Assembly: GCF_026420865.1 (NCBI RefSeq)
Contig: NZ_JAPCWC010000021.1
Span: 1-61,653, forward strand
Length of the DNA stretch: 61,653 bases
Source: Novosphingobium clariflavum
GTDB lineage: Bacteria > Pseudomonadota > Alphaproteobacteria > Sphingomonadales > Sphingomonadaceae
Direction of reading: 5' to 3'
Positions 45,191 to 54,693 of the stretch are shown here, piece after piece. Numbering within the stretch: position 1 is the stretch's first letter; the number at the start of each line of letters is the position of its first letter. Below the pieces are notes generated by a model. That model saw only the letters and a list, made by a program, of their open reading frames with translations, had not been told where the DNA came from and searched no databases. The translations under genes and the position numbers were made by a program.

Positions 45191-46389
45191 GACAGGTATC
45201 CTTCCACGATCGCTTCGCCCCCGCCGTGCGCGCCCTCGGGCACGCTGCCGGTTCCGTGGCCGACCTCGGCGCAGGGCACCGGGGCGATCTTCCCCTCGGG
45301 CAATCCGGAATGGCGGCAAAAGCTCTCGATCTGCCCCAGCATGATCTCGCAGGCATCACCGCCGCCCCACACCAAACGATGCCAGTCCACCACGAAATCC
45401 AGTGCCGCAGCGAGATCGAGCCGGGGATGCCAGCCTAGTTCGCTGCGGGCCCGCGCACAGTCGAGCTTGAGCACTCCCGCCTCGTGCGGCGTGGTGCCCG
45501 CCGCTACTATGGGCGTGTCCCAGCCAGGCGCACCCCAACGCTCGGTCAGGCGATCCGCCACCCAGGCAACCGGGCGAACGTCGGTCTCTGCCGGGCCGAA
45601 ATTCCATCCCGTCGCCACCTGCGCGTCCCCTGCCAGCATCCTTTCGGCAAGGATCAGGTACCCGTGAAGCGCATCGAGTACGTGCTGCCAGGGCCGGATC
45701 GCCGCCGGGTTGCGGATCATCGGTCGCCGTCCCGCCGCCAGAGCACGCAAGATGTCCGGCACCAGCCGGTCCTGCGCCCAGTCGCCGCCGCCGATCACGT
45801 TGCCGGCCCGCGCTGAGGCGACCAGCACCTGAAGGCCTGACGCACTGTCTCTGCCAAAGAAGCTGCGCCGCCACGCCGAGATCGCCAGTTCGGCGGCGCC
45901 CTTGCTGCTGGAATAGGGATCGTGTCCGCCCATCGCGTCGTTTTCACGATAGGGCCAAGGCCACTCGTTGTTCTCGTAGCATTTGTCGCTCGTCACGCAA
46001 AGTACCGCGCGCAGCGAAGGAAGATCACGGCATGCGTCGAGCAGATGAACGGTGCCCTGCACATTGGTGGCCCATGTCTCCACGGGCGTGCGATAGCTTT
46101 CGCGCACCAAGGGCTGCGCGGCGAGATGGAATACCAGTTCCGGATCTGCCGTGCGCAAGGCCATGCCAAGCCCCTCGCGGTCGCGCAGGTCACCCTCGAC
46201 ATGATCGATCCGGCTTTCCAGCCCCGCCTGCCGGAACAGCGCGTCCCCTTGCGCCGGCAGCGCAAAGCCGGAAACCTTCGCTCCCATCGCATGGAGCCAG
46301 AGCGCCAGCCAGGCGCCCTTGAAGCCCGTATGCCCGGTCACCAAAACCCGGCGGCCGTGCCACGCCGACGGCATCACCAGCGCTTCCAT
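45187..46389 (-). CDS. rfbG: CDP-glucose 4,6-dehydratase
   Basis: 400 aa from ATG 46389; ATG 46374 (TGATG with the rfbF stop) would give 395 aa. Converts CDP-glucose to CDP-4-keto-6-deoxyglucose. RRVLVTGHTGFKGAWLALWL is the NAD loop in the form special to this enzyme, VCVTSDKCYENNEW carries the catalytic Thr/Asp-Lys positions, and MGGHDPYSSSKGAAEL the YxxxK. NVIGGGDWAQDRLVPDI confirms the subfamily. Second gene of the operon, between rfbF and rfbH with overlaps on both sides. Confidence 0.95.
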   Translation of the reverse strand: MEALVMPSAWHGRRVLVTGHTGFKGAWLALWLHAMGAKVSGFALPAQGDALFRQAGLESRIDHVEGDLRDREGLGMALRTADPELVFHLAAQPLVRESYRTPVETWATNVQGTVHLLDACRDLPSLRAVLCVTSDKCYENNEWPWPYRENDAMGGHDPYSSSKGAAELAISAWRRSFFGRDSASGLQVLVASARAGNVIGGGDWAQDRLVPDILRALAAGRRPMIRNPAAIRPWQHVLDALHGYLILAERMLAGDAQVATGWNFGPAETDVRPVAWVADRLTERWGAPGWDTPIVAAGTTPHEAGVLKLDCARARSELGWHPRLDLAAALDFVVDWHRLVWGGGDACEIMLGQIESFCRHSGLPEGKIAPVPCAEVGHGTGSVPEGAHGGGEAIVEGYLS

Positions 46390-47153
46390 GGGGCACCTTT
46401 CTGCCAGTGATCCTCCAGCGTCTGACGATCGCGCAGCGTATCCATCGGTTGCCAGAAGCCGCGGTGGACATAGGCGGCAAGATCACCATCCTGGGCGAGC
46501 GTTTCCAGCGGCTCCCGCTCCCACAAGGTATCCTCGCCATCGATCAGGTCGATCACTTCGGGCTGCAACACGAAAAAGCCGCCATTGATCAGCCCGCCGT
46601 CCCCTTCAGGCTTTTCGCGAAAGCCGGTGACGCGCGCGCTGCCCAGCGCAGCATCGAATTCCAGCGCACCGAAGCGTCCTGGCGGCGCCACGGCGGTGAT
46701 CGTGGCCCGGCGTCCATGAGTCCGGTGAAAATCGATCAGCGCACCGATATCGACATCGGAGACACCATCACCATACGTGAAGCAGAACGGTTCCTCATCC
46801 TCGAGGTAGTGGCGCACGGCACGCAGCCTGCCGCCGGTCTGGGTATGGGCGCCGGTATCGACCAAGGTAATCCGCCAGGGCTCACACCAGTTTCGATGAA
46901 CAGCCACATGGTTGTTCGCGAGATTTATCGTCACATCCGAGGCGTGAAGAAAGTAATTCGCGAAAAATTCCTTGATTACGTATCCCTTGTAGCCAAGGCA
47001 GATTATGAAATCATCGACACCGAAGCTCGAATATATTTTCATGATGTGCCAGATGATCGGCATCCCGCCGATTTCGACCATCGGCTTGGGCCTGACGACG
47101 GTTTCCTCCCCCAGTCGTGTGCCCAGTCCGCCTGCAAGAATGACAGCTTTCAA
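46374..47153 (-). CDS. rfbF: Glucose-1-phosphate cytidylyltransferase
   Basis: 259 aa, family length. Makes CDP-glucose from CTP and glucose-1-phosphate, the entry to 3,6-dideoxyhexoses. MKAVILAGGLGTRLGEETVVRPKPM is the nucleotidyl loop; IIWHIMKIYSSFGVDDFIICLGYKG and FCFTYGDGVSDVDI (metal Asp) match RfbF/DdhA. First gene of the operon; its promoter must lie in 47154-47433, an interval of ~280 bases with relatively AT-rich patches at 47180-47300 and no other gene. Confidence 0.96.
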   Translation of the reverse strand: MKAVILAGGLGTRLGEETVVRPKPMVEIGGMPIIWHIMKIYSSFGVDDFIICLGYKGYVIKEFFANYFLHASDVTINLANNHVAVHRNWCEPWRITLVDTGAHTQTGGRLRAVRHYLEDEEPFCFTYGDGVSDVDIGALIDFHRTHGRRATITAVAPPGRFGALEFDAALGSARVTGFREKPEGDGGLINGGFFVLQPEVIDLIDGEDTLWEREPLETLAQDGDLAAYVHRGFWQPMDTLRDRQTLEDHWQKGAPWKRW

Positions 47154-47433
47154 CGAACCGCCCCCGCCGAAGACGGGCTGAACACGCCAAGTAAATCCCT
47201 GAATGGAATTCCGCTTTTTCAGCCCTCAGGCACAAAAGCTATCGGCAAGCGTGGAAACGACTCAATCGACAGTTCATCCGAATTGAGGCTAACAGCCACC
47301 TTTCCAACCAAGCCCCGCCGCATTGATTGCTGCACGGCAGCATGGCGCTGCCGCCAGCGCGGAAGTCCAGGCAACCTCCGTTACGGATATATTTGGCACC
47401 GCTGGACACCATTCGCCCCTTCCCCGAGGCGAA

Positions 47434-48342
47434 TCAGGCTGCCGCCCCCACGATGAGCGCGCCCATCGGCCCGGCATCGTCGCCCAGTGCCGGCGGCACG
47501 CAGATCCGTTCCAGCGCCTCGGCCGTGCAATCGCGCAGATAACCGCCCAGCAGCGCCGGCATCAGCGCCCGGGCCGCAGGCAGGAGATGCGGCTGGCGAT
47601 TGGCCACGCCGCCGCCGACAACGATGCGCTGCGCGGAAAGCGTCAGCACCAGCATGGCCAGAAGCTCCGCCAGGTCACTGGCCGCTGCCCCCCATGCCGG
47701 ATCGTCAGGCCGAACCGCGCCGGGATGGCGGCCGAACCGTGCCGACAGCGCCGGACCGCTCAGCAGCCCTTCGATGCAGTCGCCATGGAACGGGCAGGCC
47801 CCGGCGAACCCGTCGCCCGCCGCACGGCGCAGGCGCACATGGCCGACTTCGGGATGAAGCAGTCCGTGGACCGGCGAGCCATTGACCAGCACCCCGACGC
47901 CGACGCCGGTGCCCACGGTGATGTAGACTGCCGTCGGACAGTCAAGCGCCGCGCCGAAGCGATACTCCGCCAGCGCTGCGGCATTGACGTCGGTATCGAG
48001 ACCGACCGGACATCCGAGCGCACGCTGCAGCACGCCAGCAACATCCGCCCCCGCCCAGCCGGGCTTCGGGGTGTCCAGCATGAAACCAAAGTCGCGCGCC
48101 TCGCGGGCAACGCGAATCGGCCCGAAACTGGCGATGCCCAAGGCAGAAACCTGACCCGCCTGGCGCCATGGCCGGATCGTCTCGATCGCACGGCCCAGCG
48201 TCTCATCCGGCGTAGTGGTCGGATATTCGATCCGCCGTTCGATCGCCCCGGGACAGCCAAGCACGACGACCGTCTTGGTGCCCCCCAGTTCGATCCCGGC
48301 GACCGTATCCACGCGGCCCGGCTCTCCATTGATACCTGTCAT
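47434..48342 (-). CDS. ROK-family sugar kinase (fructokinase type)
   Basis: 302 aa from ATG 48342. AGIELGGTKTVVVLG is the ATP phosphate loop; YITVGTGVGVGVLVNG follows. ACPFHGDCIEGLLSGPAL is the ROK zinc motif (CPxHxxCxEGxxSG form). The E-L-G-G-T-K start and the PEVGH segment fit fructokinase (ScrK/Frk) more than glucokinase. Divergent from a sucrose-type transporter (134 bases between starts), so fructose set free from an imported glycoside is a likely substrate. Confidence 0.85.
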   Translation of the reverse strand: MTGINGEPGRVDTVAGIELGGTKTVVVLGCPGAIERRIEYPTTTPDETLGRAIETIRPWRQAGQVSALGIASFGPIRVAREARDFGFMLDTPKPGWAGADVAGVLQRALGCPVGLDTDVNAAALAEYRFGAALDCPTAVYITVGTGVGVGVLVNGSPVHGLLHPEVGHVRLRRAAGDGFAGACPFHGDCIEGLLSGPALSARFGRHPGAVRPDDPAWGAAASDLAELLAMLVLTLSAQRIVVGGGVANRQPHLLPAARALMPALLGGYLRDCTAEALERICVPPALGDDAGPMGALIVGAAA

Positions 48343-48476
48343 GCCCGCGCTCCTGCCAGCGTCCACGTCCACTCACAAGCCGCCCTACGAGCAGGCGCGT
48401 GAAACCGCGCCCTTTCCGCATCTCCACCTAGCATGCAAGGAGCGCGCTGCTGACGGTTTTCTGGCAGGGAAGCGCG

Positions 48477-49778
48477 ATGAAGCCCCGACTTCCCCTTGTT
48501 CGCATTCTCGAAATGAACCTGGGCTTTTTCGGCGTGCAGTTCAGCTTCGGACTGCAACAGGCCAACATGGGGCCGATCTACGCCTATCTCGGCGCCAGCG
48601 AGGCGGCGATGCCACTGTTATGGCTGGCAGGCCCGATGACCGGCCTGCTTGTCCAGCCACTCGTCGGAGCGCTCAGCGACCGTACGGTCTCGCCGCTCGG
48701 CAAGCGGGCACCCTGGTTCCTGCTCGGCGCGGCGATCTGTTCGGCCTGCCTTTTCGCGATGCCCTACAGTTCTGCGTTATGGATGGCGGCGGGGCTGCTG
48801 TGGCTGCTCGATGCCGGCAACAACATCACCATGGAACCCTACCGCGCCTATGTCGCCGACCGGCTCGACGCGGAACAGCAGGCGCTCGGCTTTCTCACCC
48901 AGAGCGCCTTCACCGGCCTCGCCCAGACGCTGGCCTATCTTACCCCGTCCCTGCTTTCCGCAATGCTCGACCGTGCCTTGCTGGATGCCAATGGCGTTCC
49001 CACCGCCGTTCGTCTGGCCTTCGCGCTCGGCGCGCTGATCTCGCTGACGAGCGTGCTCTATTCGATATGGCGCGTACCCGAATTGCCCGTGCCGGCACCG
49101 CCCGACGACATGAAAGCCACCTGGCGCCCGCTGCTGGCCGAGATCACCGACGCCCTGCGCGAGATGCCGCCCGCACTGCGGCAGCTGGCGCTTGCGATGC
49201 TGTTTCAATGGTATGCGATGTTCGCCTACTGGCAATATGTGCCCTTTGCGCTGGCCCGCTCGCTCCATGGCACTTCGGATGCGCATTCCCCGGCTTTCCG
49301 CGCTGCCGTGATGACTGCCCAGCAACTCGGCGCCTTGTACAACTTCGTCGCCTTCGCCGCCGCGCTTGCCATGGCCCCCGCGGTAGGCCGCTACGGCGCG
49401 CGCGGTGTCCAGACCATCTGCCTGGCCGCTGCGGGACTGGCCATGCTGGCGCTGCCGTCGATCACCTCCCCGGTATGGCTCATCGCCCCGATGCTGGGGA
49501 TCGGCCTGGGGTGGGCAGGCATGATGGGCAACAACTACGTCCTGCTGGCCGCCGCGATTCCCGCCCGCCGGACCGGGGTCTACATGGGTCTTTGCAATAT
49601 TTTAATTGTCCTCCCGATGCTGTTGGAGACAGTGACCCTGCCCCTGCTCTACGAGCCGGTCCTGCGCGGGGATCCTCGCAAGGTGCTGGTTCTGGCGGGG
49701 CTGCTCCTGCTTGCCGGGGCGCTGGCGATGCGTTTCGTGGGCACGAAACCGGATCCAGCCGAACGACACCAGGCCTGA
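48477..49778 (+). CDS. MFS sugar transporter (sucrose/GPH type)
   Basis: 433 aa with about 12 hydrophobic segments. LEMNLGFFGVQFSFGLQQANMGPIYAYLGA and PMTGLLVQPLVGALSDRT plus LDAGNNITMEPYRAYVADRL are close to the pattern of SUT-type sucrose/maltose symporters of plants and sphingomonads (LxQP.VG..SDR motif, loop with RPY-like PYRAY). An H+/sugar symporter in the inner membrane. Followed by a weak hairpin (49784-49806) and the LacI gene 71 bases on. Confidence 0.88.
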   Translation: MKPRLPLVRILEMNLGFFGVQFSFGLQQANMGPIYAYLGASEAAMPLLWLAGPMTGLLVQPLVGALSDRTVSPLGKRAPWFLLGAAICSACLFAMPYSSALWMAAGLLWLLDAGNNITMEPYRAYVADRLDAEQQALGFLTQSAFTGLAQTLAYLTPSLLSAMLDRALLDANGVPTAVRLAFALGALISLTSVLYSIWRVPELPVPAPPDDMKATWRPLLAEITDALREMPPALRQLALAMLFQWYAMFAYWQYVPFALARSLHGTSDAHSPAFRAAVMTAQQLGALYNFVAFAAALAMAPAVGRYGARGVQTICLAAAGLAMLALPSITSPVWLIAPMLGIGLGWAGMMGNNYVLLAAAIPARRTGVYMGLCNILIVLPMLLETVTLPLLYEPVLRGDPRKVLVLAGLLLLAGALAMRFVGTKPDPAERHQA

Positions 49779-49783
49779 ACCAC

Positions 49784-49806
49784 CGCCGGAAGTTCTTCCG
49801 GGCGGC
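49784..49806 (+). terminator. Hairpin between MFS and LacI genes
   Basis: CCGCCGGAA-GTTC-TTCCGGGCGG, an imperfect stem with one bulge and only GTTTC after it. Partial terminator or attenuator at best; LacI could still be cotranscribed. Confidence 0.4.
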
Positions 49807-49849
49807 GTTTCAAGCTGTTAAGATCGAACTATACGGAAAATTGGGGGAT

Positions 49850-50917
49850 ATGGCAGGACACAACGATCGCGACCGGCGCAGCGACGCACCTCGCGCGGAA
49901 ACCGGCGCCCGGGGCGAAGTGCGCACCCTGGCCGACATCGCGCGGCTGGCTGGCGTATCCGCGGGCACGGTATCGCGCGCGCTGGCCGGCAAGTCGCTGG
50001 TCAATGTCGAAACCCGCGAACGAATTCGCGCGCTGGCACGTCAGCACGGCTTCCGCCCCAATCAGATGGCCAGCAAGCTGCGCTCGCGCCGCACCGGTGT
50101 GATCGGCGTGGTGATCCCGCTCGGCCATGAAAAGCGCCAGCACATCTCCGATCCGTTCTTCCTCACCCTGCTCGGCCATCTGGCCGACGAACTGACCGAA
50201 AGCGGCTACGACCTCATGCTGAGCCGTGCGATCCCCGACGGGACAAGCGACTGGCTGGAACGCATGACCGGTTCCGGCATGGTCGACGGGGTCATCATCA
50301 TCGGCCAGTCGAACCAGTTCGATGTGATCGAACTGGTCGCCGCCACCTATCGCCCGCTGGTGGTCTGGGGTCACTGCCGCAAGGGCCAGACCCACTGCGT
50401 GGTCGGCACCGACAACGAGGCCGGCGGGCGCCTTGCCGCCAGGCACCTGATCGAGGCCGGCGCACGGCGATTGATCTTCCTGGGCGATACCTCCGGGATC
50501 GAGATCGCCACCCGCTTTCGCGGCGCCGCCGCCGCCGCCCAGCAGGCCGGCGTGCCGTTATCGCATGTCTCGGCGGGGCTGGCGGGCGAGGAGATGGGCC
50601 CCCAGATCCGCGCCGCGCTTGCGGAAATGGACCTTGGCATCGACGGAATCGTCGCCGCTACCGACCTTATCGCCATGTCGGCGCTGCGCACGCTGCATGA
50701 AACCGGACGCAGCGTACCGGACGATGTCCAGATCATCGGCTTCGACGATCTCCCGCTCGCCGCGCAGACGATGCCACCGCTGACCACGATCCGGCAGGAA
50801 ATCGCGCTTGGCGCCAGGCGCATGGTCGAACGGCTCAAGGCCCGGATCGAAGGCGAAGGCGCCCACAGCCTCGTCATGGAACCCCGACTGGTGCGCAGGG
50901 CCAGCACGCGCGGGTAA
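49850..50917 (+). CDS. LacI-family transcriptional regulator
   Basis: 355 aa from ATG 49850 (GGGGG site at short spacing). A charged 25-residue lead precedes the HTH (TLADIARLAGVSAGTVSRALAGKSLVNVETRERIRALA), then the hinge and a periplasmic-binding-like sugar domain (IGVVIPLG, DGVIIIGQSNQ, DDVQIIGFDDLPLAAQTMPPLTTIRQ). It probably represses the MFS/ROK pair until the sugar arrives. No clear CG-centred LacI operator was found in 48343-48476 by eye. Confidence 0.92.
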   Translation: MAGHNDRDRRSDAPRAETGARGEVRTLADIARLAGVSAGTVSRALAGKSLVNVETRERIRALARQHGFRPNQMASKLRSRRTGVIGVVIPLGHEKRQHISDPFFLTLLGHLADELTESGYDLMLSRAIPDGTSDWLERMTGSGMVDGVIIIGQSNQFDVIELVAATYRPLVVWGHCRKGQTHCVVGTDNEAGGRLAARHLIEAGARRLIFLGDTSGIEIATRFRGAAAAAQQAGVPLSHVSAGLAGEEMGPQIRAALAEMDLGIDGIVAATDLIAMSALRTLHETGRSVPDDVQIIGFDDLPLAAQTMPPLTTIRQEIALGARRMVERLKARIEGEGAHSLVMEPRLVRRASTRG

Positions 50918-51151
50918 TGAAGCCACTCCCACTCCAATGCCCACCGCATGCGTCATTTTCGTTCGTCTTTTCAGTGTGCTTGCAGGAATTCGCCACTTGC
51001 CCCTTTCGAACCTCCAACCTTGCCGCTAAGCATTTCGGATGAGGGCGGGCGCCCCCGCTGCGGCTTGGCGGCCGTGCCGGGCAAGGCAACCGGGAAATGA
51101 CGACATAGAGGGAAGGACGAGCGTGACTCGGGACCTTGGCGGCGAGGCGCA

Positions 51152-52858
51152 ATGCTGATCGGCATCGATCTCGGGACGACCAACAGTGCAGCGGCAATCT
51201 GGCGCGACGGCGAAGCGCAGCTGGTGCCCAATGCCCTGGGCGATCTCCTGACCCCTTCCGCCGTCAGCATCGCGCGGGACGGCCAGGTGTGGATCGGCCG
51301 CGCCGCGCTCGACCGGCTGGCGACCTCGCCCGATGATACCGCCACGAGCTTCAAGCGACGAATGGGCACTGCCGCCAGCACCCGCCTCGGCGGCAAGGAC
51401 TATGGCGCTGAGGACCTTTCGGCGCTGGTGCTCGAAGCGCTGGTCAAGGATGTCGAGGCGCTGACCGGCGAGAAGCCGACCGAGGCGGTCATCACCGTCC
51501 CGGCCTATTTCAATGACCGCCAGCGCAAGGCCACCCGCCGCGCCGGCGAACTGGCGGGGCTGACCGTGCGCCGCCTGATCAACGAGCCGACCGCCGCCGC
51601 ACTCGCCTTCGGCCTGCAGGACAAGGGCGACCGCGAACCGTTCCTGGTGTTCGACCTGGGCGGCGGCACGTTCGACGTCTCGGTGGTCGAGATGTTCGAC
51701 GGCATCATCGAAGTGCGCGCCTCGGCAGGCGACAATCGCCTCGGCGGCGACGATTTCGACGAAGCGCTGATCGCCCATGTGCTGCCCCGCCTCGATCCCG
51801 ACGAACGCCTCACCGCCCTGCCCGCCGACCATCGTGACACCTTGCTCAAGCGCGCTGCCGAGATCTGCCGGCGCGCACTCACCACGGCTGCCGAGGCGGA
51901 ATTCACGGTGGTAGTTGGCGACAGCCGGCTTACCGCCAGCGTAACCGAAGCCGCGTTCGAGACGGCCTGCGAGCCGCTGCTGCGGCGGCTGCGCGAACCG
52001 GTGGTGCGGGCCCTGCGCGACTGCGCGATCGACGCTGCCGAACTGTCCGAGATCGTGCTGGTCGGCGGTGCCACCCGCATGCCGGTGGTGCGCCGCGCGA
52101 TCACCCGCCTCTTCGGACGCTTCCCCAACTCCTCGGTCCATCCCGACCATGCCGTGGCGCTCGGGGCGACGATCCAGGCCGGACTTGCCGCGCGCGATGC
52201 CGCGCTCGACGAGATCCGCATCACCGACGTCTGTCCCTTCACGCTGGGCATCGAAGTGGCCGAACAGGACGGCCACGGCGGTCTCCAGCGCGGCCTGTTC
52301 TCACCGATCATCGAACGCAACACACCGGTGCCGGTCTCGCGCGTGAACACTTATTCGACGCTGGCGGACAACCAGAAGAAGCTGGAATTCGGCATCTACC
52401 AGGGCGAGGCGCGCGAAGTGCGCAACAACGTCAAGCTGGGTGACATGACCATCCCGGTACCGCCGCGTCCGGCCGGCGCGATCTCGGTGGAAGTGCGCTT
52501 CTCCTACGACAGTTCCGGCCTGCTGGAAATCGACGTCCACGTTCCCGAGAACGGCGCATCGCGCAATCTCGTGATCGTTGACGAGGAAGACCGGCCCGAC
52601 CGCAAGGACATCGAGAAACGCCGCGCCGCGCTGGCCGCGCTCAAGCACCACCCACGCGAAGAAGCCGCCAACGTCGCCCTGATCGCCCGCGCCGAACGCT
52701 GCTACGAGGACCACATCGGCGATGTCCGGCAGGCAATCGGCCACTGGATCACCCAGTTCCTCGGCGCACTCGACAGCCAGGACCCGCGCCGCATCGCCGA
52801 TGCCGGGGCGATGCTGGGCAGCCGTCTCGACGAAGTCGAAAGCGTCACCCCGTTATGA
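51152..52858 (+). CDS. hscC: Hsp70-family chaperone HscC-like
   Basis: 568 aa, shorter than DnaK (~640). MLIGIDLGTTNSAAAIW opens the ATPase domain; VITVPAYFNDRQRKATRRAGELAGL, LVFDLGGGTFDVSVVEMFDG and IVLVGGATRMPVVRRAI are the Hsp70 signatures. The substrate domain (about 370-480) is followed by a short lid (HHPREEAANVALIARAERCYEDH). The length and lack of the long disordered tail fit HscC. It overlaps the J-like gene by four bases (ATGA), showing a dedicated pair. Confidence 0.9.
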   Translation: MLIGIDLGTTNSAAAIWRDGEAQLVPNALGDLLTPSAVSIARDGQVWIGRAALDRLATSPDDTATSFKRRMGTAASTRLGGKDYGAEDLSALVLEALVKDVEALTGEKPTEAVITVPAYFNDRQRKATRRAGELAGLTVRRLINEPTAAALAFGLQDKGDREPFLVFDLGGGTFDVSVVEMFDGIIEVRASAGDNRLGGDDFDEALIAHVLPRLDPDERLTALPADHRDTLLKRAAEICRRALTTAAEAEFTVVVGDSRLTASVTEAAFETACEPLLRRLREPVVRALRDCAIDAAELSEIVLVGGATRMPVVRRAITRLFGRFPNSSVHPDHAVALGATIQAGLAARDAALDEIRITDVCPFTLGIEVAEQDGHGGLQRGLFSPIIERNTPVPVSRVNTYSTLADNQKKLEFGIYQGEAREVRNNVKLGDMTIPVPPRPAGAISVEVRFSYDSSGLLEIDVHVPENGASRNLVIVDEEDRPDRKDIEKRRAALAALKHHPREEAANVALIARAERCYEDHIGDVRQAIGHWITQFLGALDSQDPRRIADAGAMLGSRLDEVESVTPL

Positions 52859-54693
52859 GCGGCCGCCCTCCCTGGTCCCTGCTCGGCATCGGACCGACGG
52901 CCGATACTTCCGCGATCCGCAAGGCCTATGCCGAGAAGCTGAAGGCAATGGACGTCGATGCCGACGTTTCCGGCTTCGCGCAGCTGCGCCAGGCCCGCGA
53001 CCTCGCCTTGCGGCTGGCGCGCTCGCTGGAGGAAATTGCACCGGACGGGGACGCACAACCCGCCGGAGGCGACGACAGCGACGGGATTGAGGACGCCGCA
53101 ACCGATGCGCCCGAAGCCGCCGCCGCTCCGGCACGCTGGACGTTTGCGGCGCCCGAGCTGCCCGGCGCCTGGCAGGAAGATCCGTTCTTCCCCGCCTCAT
53201 CGCTCGCCACCCGCCCGGCCGAGCCCGATGCCTCGACGATGCTCGAACGCATGGCCTGGGCTGCTGCTGCCGCGCGCGAGGCAGGACACGGCGGCGTCAG
53301 CGGCGCCGGCATCCCGCTCACCACCATCGACCCCTTCACCGCGCCGCTGCTGTCGGGAAGCCTCGTCGGCGACGATGCACTGGGCCTGCGCCCCGGCGAA
53401 ACGCCCGCCGAGCGCCTCTCCATCCTGCTCGATCCGGAGCGCGAGGATGCCGGCGAACCGCTGAGCGAGTCGGAGGCCCGCCAGGCCACCCGCGCCTTGC
53501 GTGCGATCCTCGACGAAGCGACCCACGCGCACATCACCCGCCAGCAACAGATCGAGGACTGGCTGGCCGAGATCCTGGCCCGGGGCTGGCCGCGTTCGGC
53601 GCCGCTGCTCGAGGATGCCAATCAGGCTTTCGGTTGGGAACGCGAATGGAGCGCCCACGATGCCCGCCCCGCCGTGCAGTTCCTCGGCGCACGGCTGCGC
53701 GGCTACCGCTTCCAGCAGAACGTGCTCCAGCCCGGCCACAAGTTCCACAAGGCCTGGAACGAACTGGTCCGCCCCGGCAAGGCAGGCCCGCTGCGCATGC
53801 TGGGCGGCCCCGCGCAGGGCGACGTCGACGCCCTGCTGCGCGGCGTGCGCAAGCATTTCCCCGAACTGGAATCGCACTTCGCACCGGAACGCGTGGCCTC
53901 CTGGGAAGGAGGGAATCCGATGCTCACCGGCCTGCTGGTGCTGCTGGGCATCATCGCCTTTGCCATCATCGTCGCCATTGCCGACAGCAAGTCGCCCTCA
54001 CCTTCCGCCTCGCCCGCGCAGCAGAGCACCCCGCTCGGGGCCGCAAACGAGACCCAGGACGGGCCTGCCCGCGACGTGATGCAGTCCTCGGTCAAAGCAG
54101 CCTTCGGGCCGGGCCATGACCCGGCCTGGCTGTGGAAGACCCAGCCCGAACTGGCGCAGACCTTCACCGCCAACGTGATGAGCGGGCTGCGGGCCGACGA
54201 GGATCCCGCGACCATCGTCGACAAGACCGTCGCGATCGTCCGCCTGCGCGGCTACCTGAACGGCCGCGAACTGGACGGGCCGTTGTTCGAACAGACCATG
54301 CACTTGCGGCTGGCCCAGTTGCGTGCGGCCCAGAAGGATGGCGAGAGCACCTGCCAGCAACTCGGCGATTCCGGCTGGTTCGATGGCGCCCTGCCGCTCT
54401 CCGCCAGCGAGCGCGAGGCCGAGCGTGTCTTTTCCGCGCGCATGGCCGAGGAAAACAAGCTCATCCAGCCGTCGAAGTCCCGACAGCGCACCGCGATGGT
54501 ACCGGGTGAACTCATCGGCAGGGTCATCAAGGCAACCGGCCTCACCCAGACCAAGGTGGCCGCCGCCATGCAAGGCCGGGGCACCAATGCCAATCGCTGC
54601 GCGGTGGCCGTCGCCCTGCTCGATGCGACGCTGGAGTGGAAGGAGATGAACAAGAAAGGCGGCGACCGCCGGGCGATCCTCCAGACGCTTTAG
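52855..54693 (+). CDS. J-like domain membrane protein, partner of HscC
   Basis: 612 aa. Residues 5-50 (PWSLLGIGPTADTSAIRKAYAEKLKAMDVDADVSGFAQLRQARDL) follow the J-domain helix pattern, but the HPD tripeptide that activates Hsp70 ATPase is replaced by MDVDAD. This is typical of a bacterial subgroup found beside HscC. One membrane helix near 355-380 (MLTGLLVLLGIIAFAIIVAIA) splits a large N-terminal part from the C-terminal ~230 residues. The stop codon TAG is the first three bases of a repeat element. Function of the pair unknown; perhaps membrane-linked quality control. Confidence 0.82.
   Translation: MSGRPPWSLLGIGPTADTSAIRKAYAEKLKAMDVDADVSGFAQLRQARDLALRLARSLEEIAPDGDAQPAGGDDSDGIEDAATDAPEAAAAPARWTFAAPELPGAWQEDPFFPASSLATRPAEPDASTMLERMAWAAAAAREAGHGGVSGAGIPLTTIDPFTAPLLSGSLVGDDALGLRPGETPAERLSILLDPEREDAGEPLSESEARQATRALRAILDEATHAHITRQQQIEDWLAEILARGWPRSAPLLEDANQAFGWEREWSAHDARPAVQFLGARLRGYRFQQNVLQPGHKFHKAWNELVRPGKAGPLRMLGGPAQGDVDALLRGVRKHFPELESHFAPERVASWEGGNPMLTGLLVLLGIIAFAIIVAIADSKSPSPSASPAQQSTPLGAANETQDGPARDVMQSSVKAAFGPGHDPAWLWKTQPELAQTFTANVMSGLRADEDPATIVDKTVAIVRLRGYLNGRELDGPLFEQTMHLRLAQLRAAQKDGESTCQQLGDSGWFDGALPLSASEREAERVFSARMAEENKLIQPSKSRQRTAMVPGELIGRVIKATGLTQTKVAAAMQGRGTNANRCAVAVALLDATLEWKEMNKKGGDRRAILQTL

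Noticed and set aside
48215..49849. Upstream extension of the LacI frame to 900 aa
   Set aside because: The extension is the MFS gene read in a wrong frame; LacI starts at 49850 with its own ribosome site and HTH.
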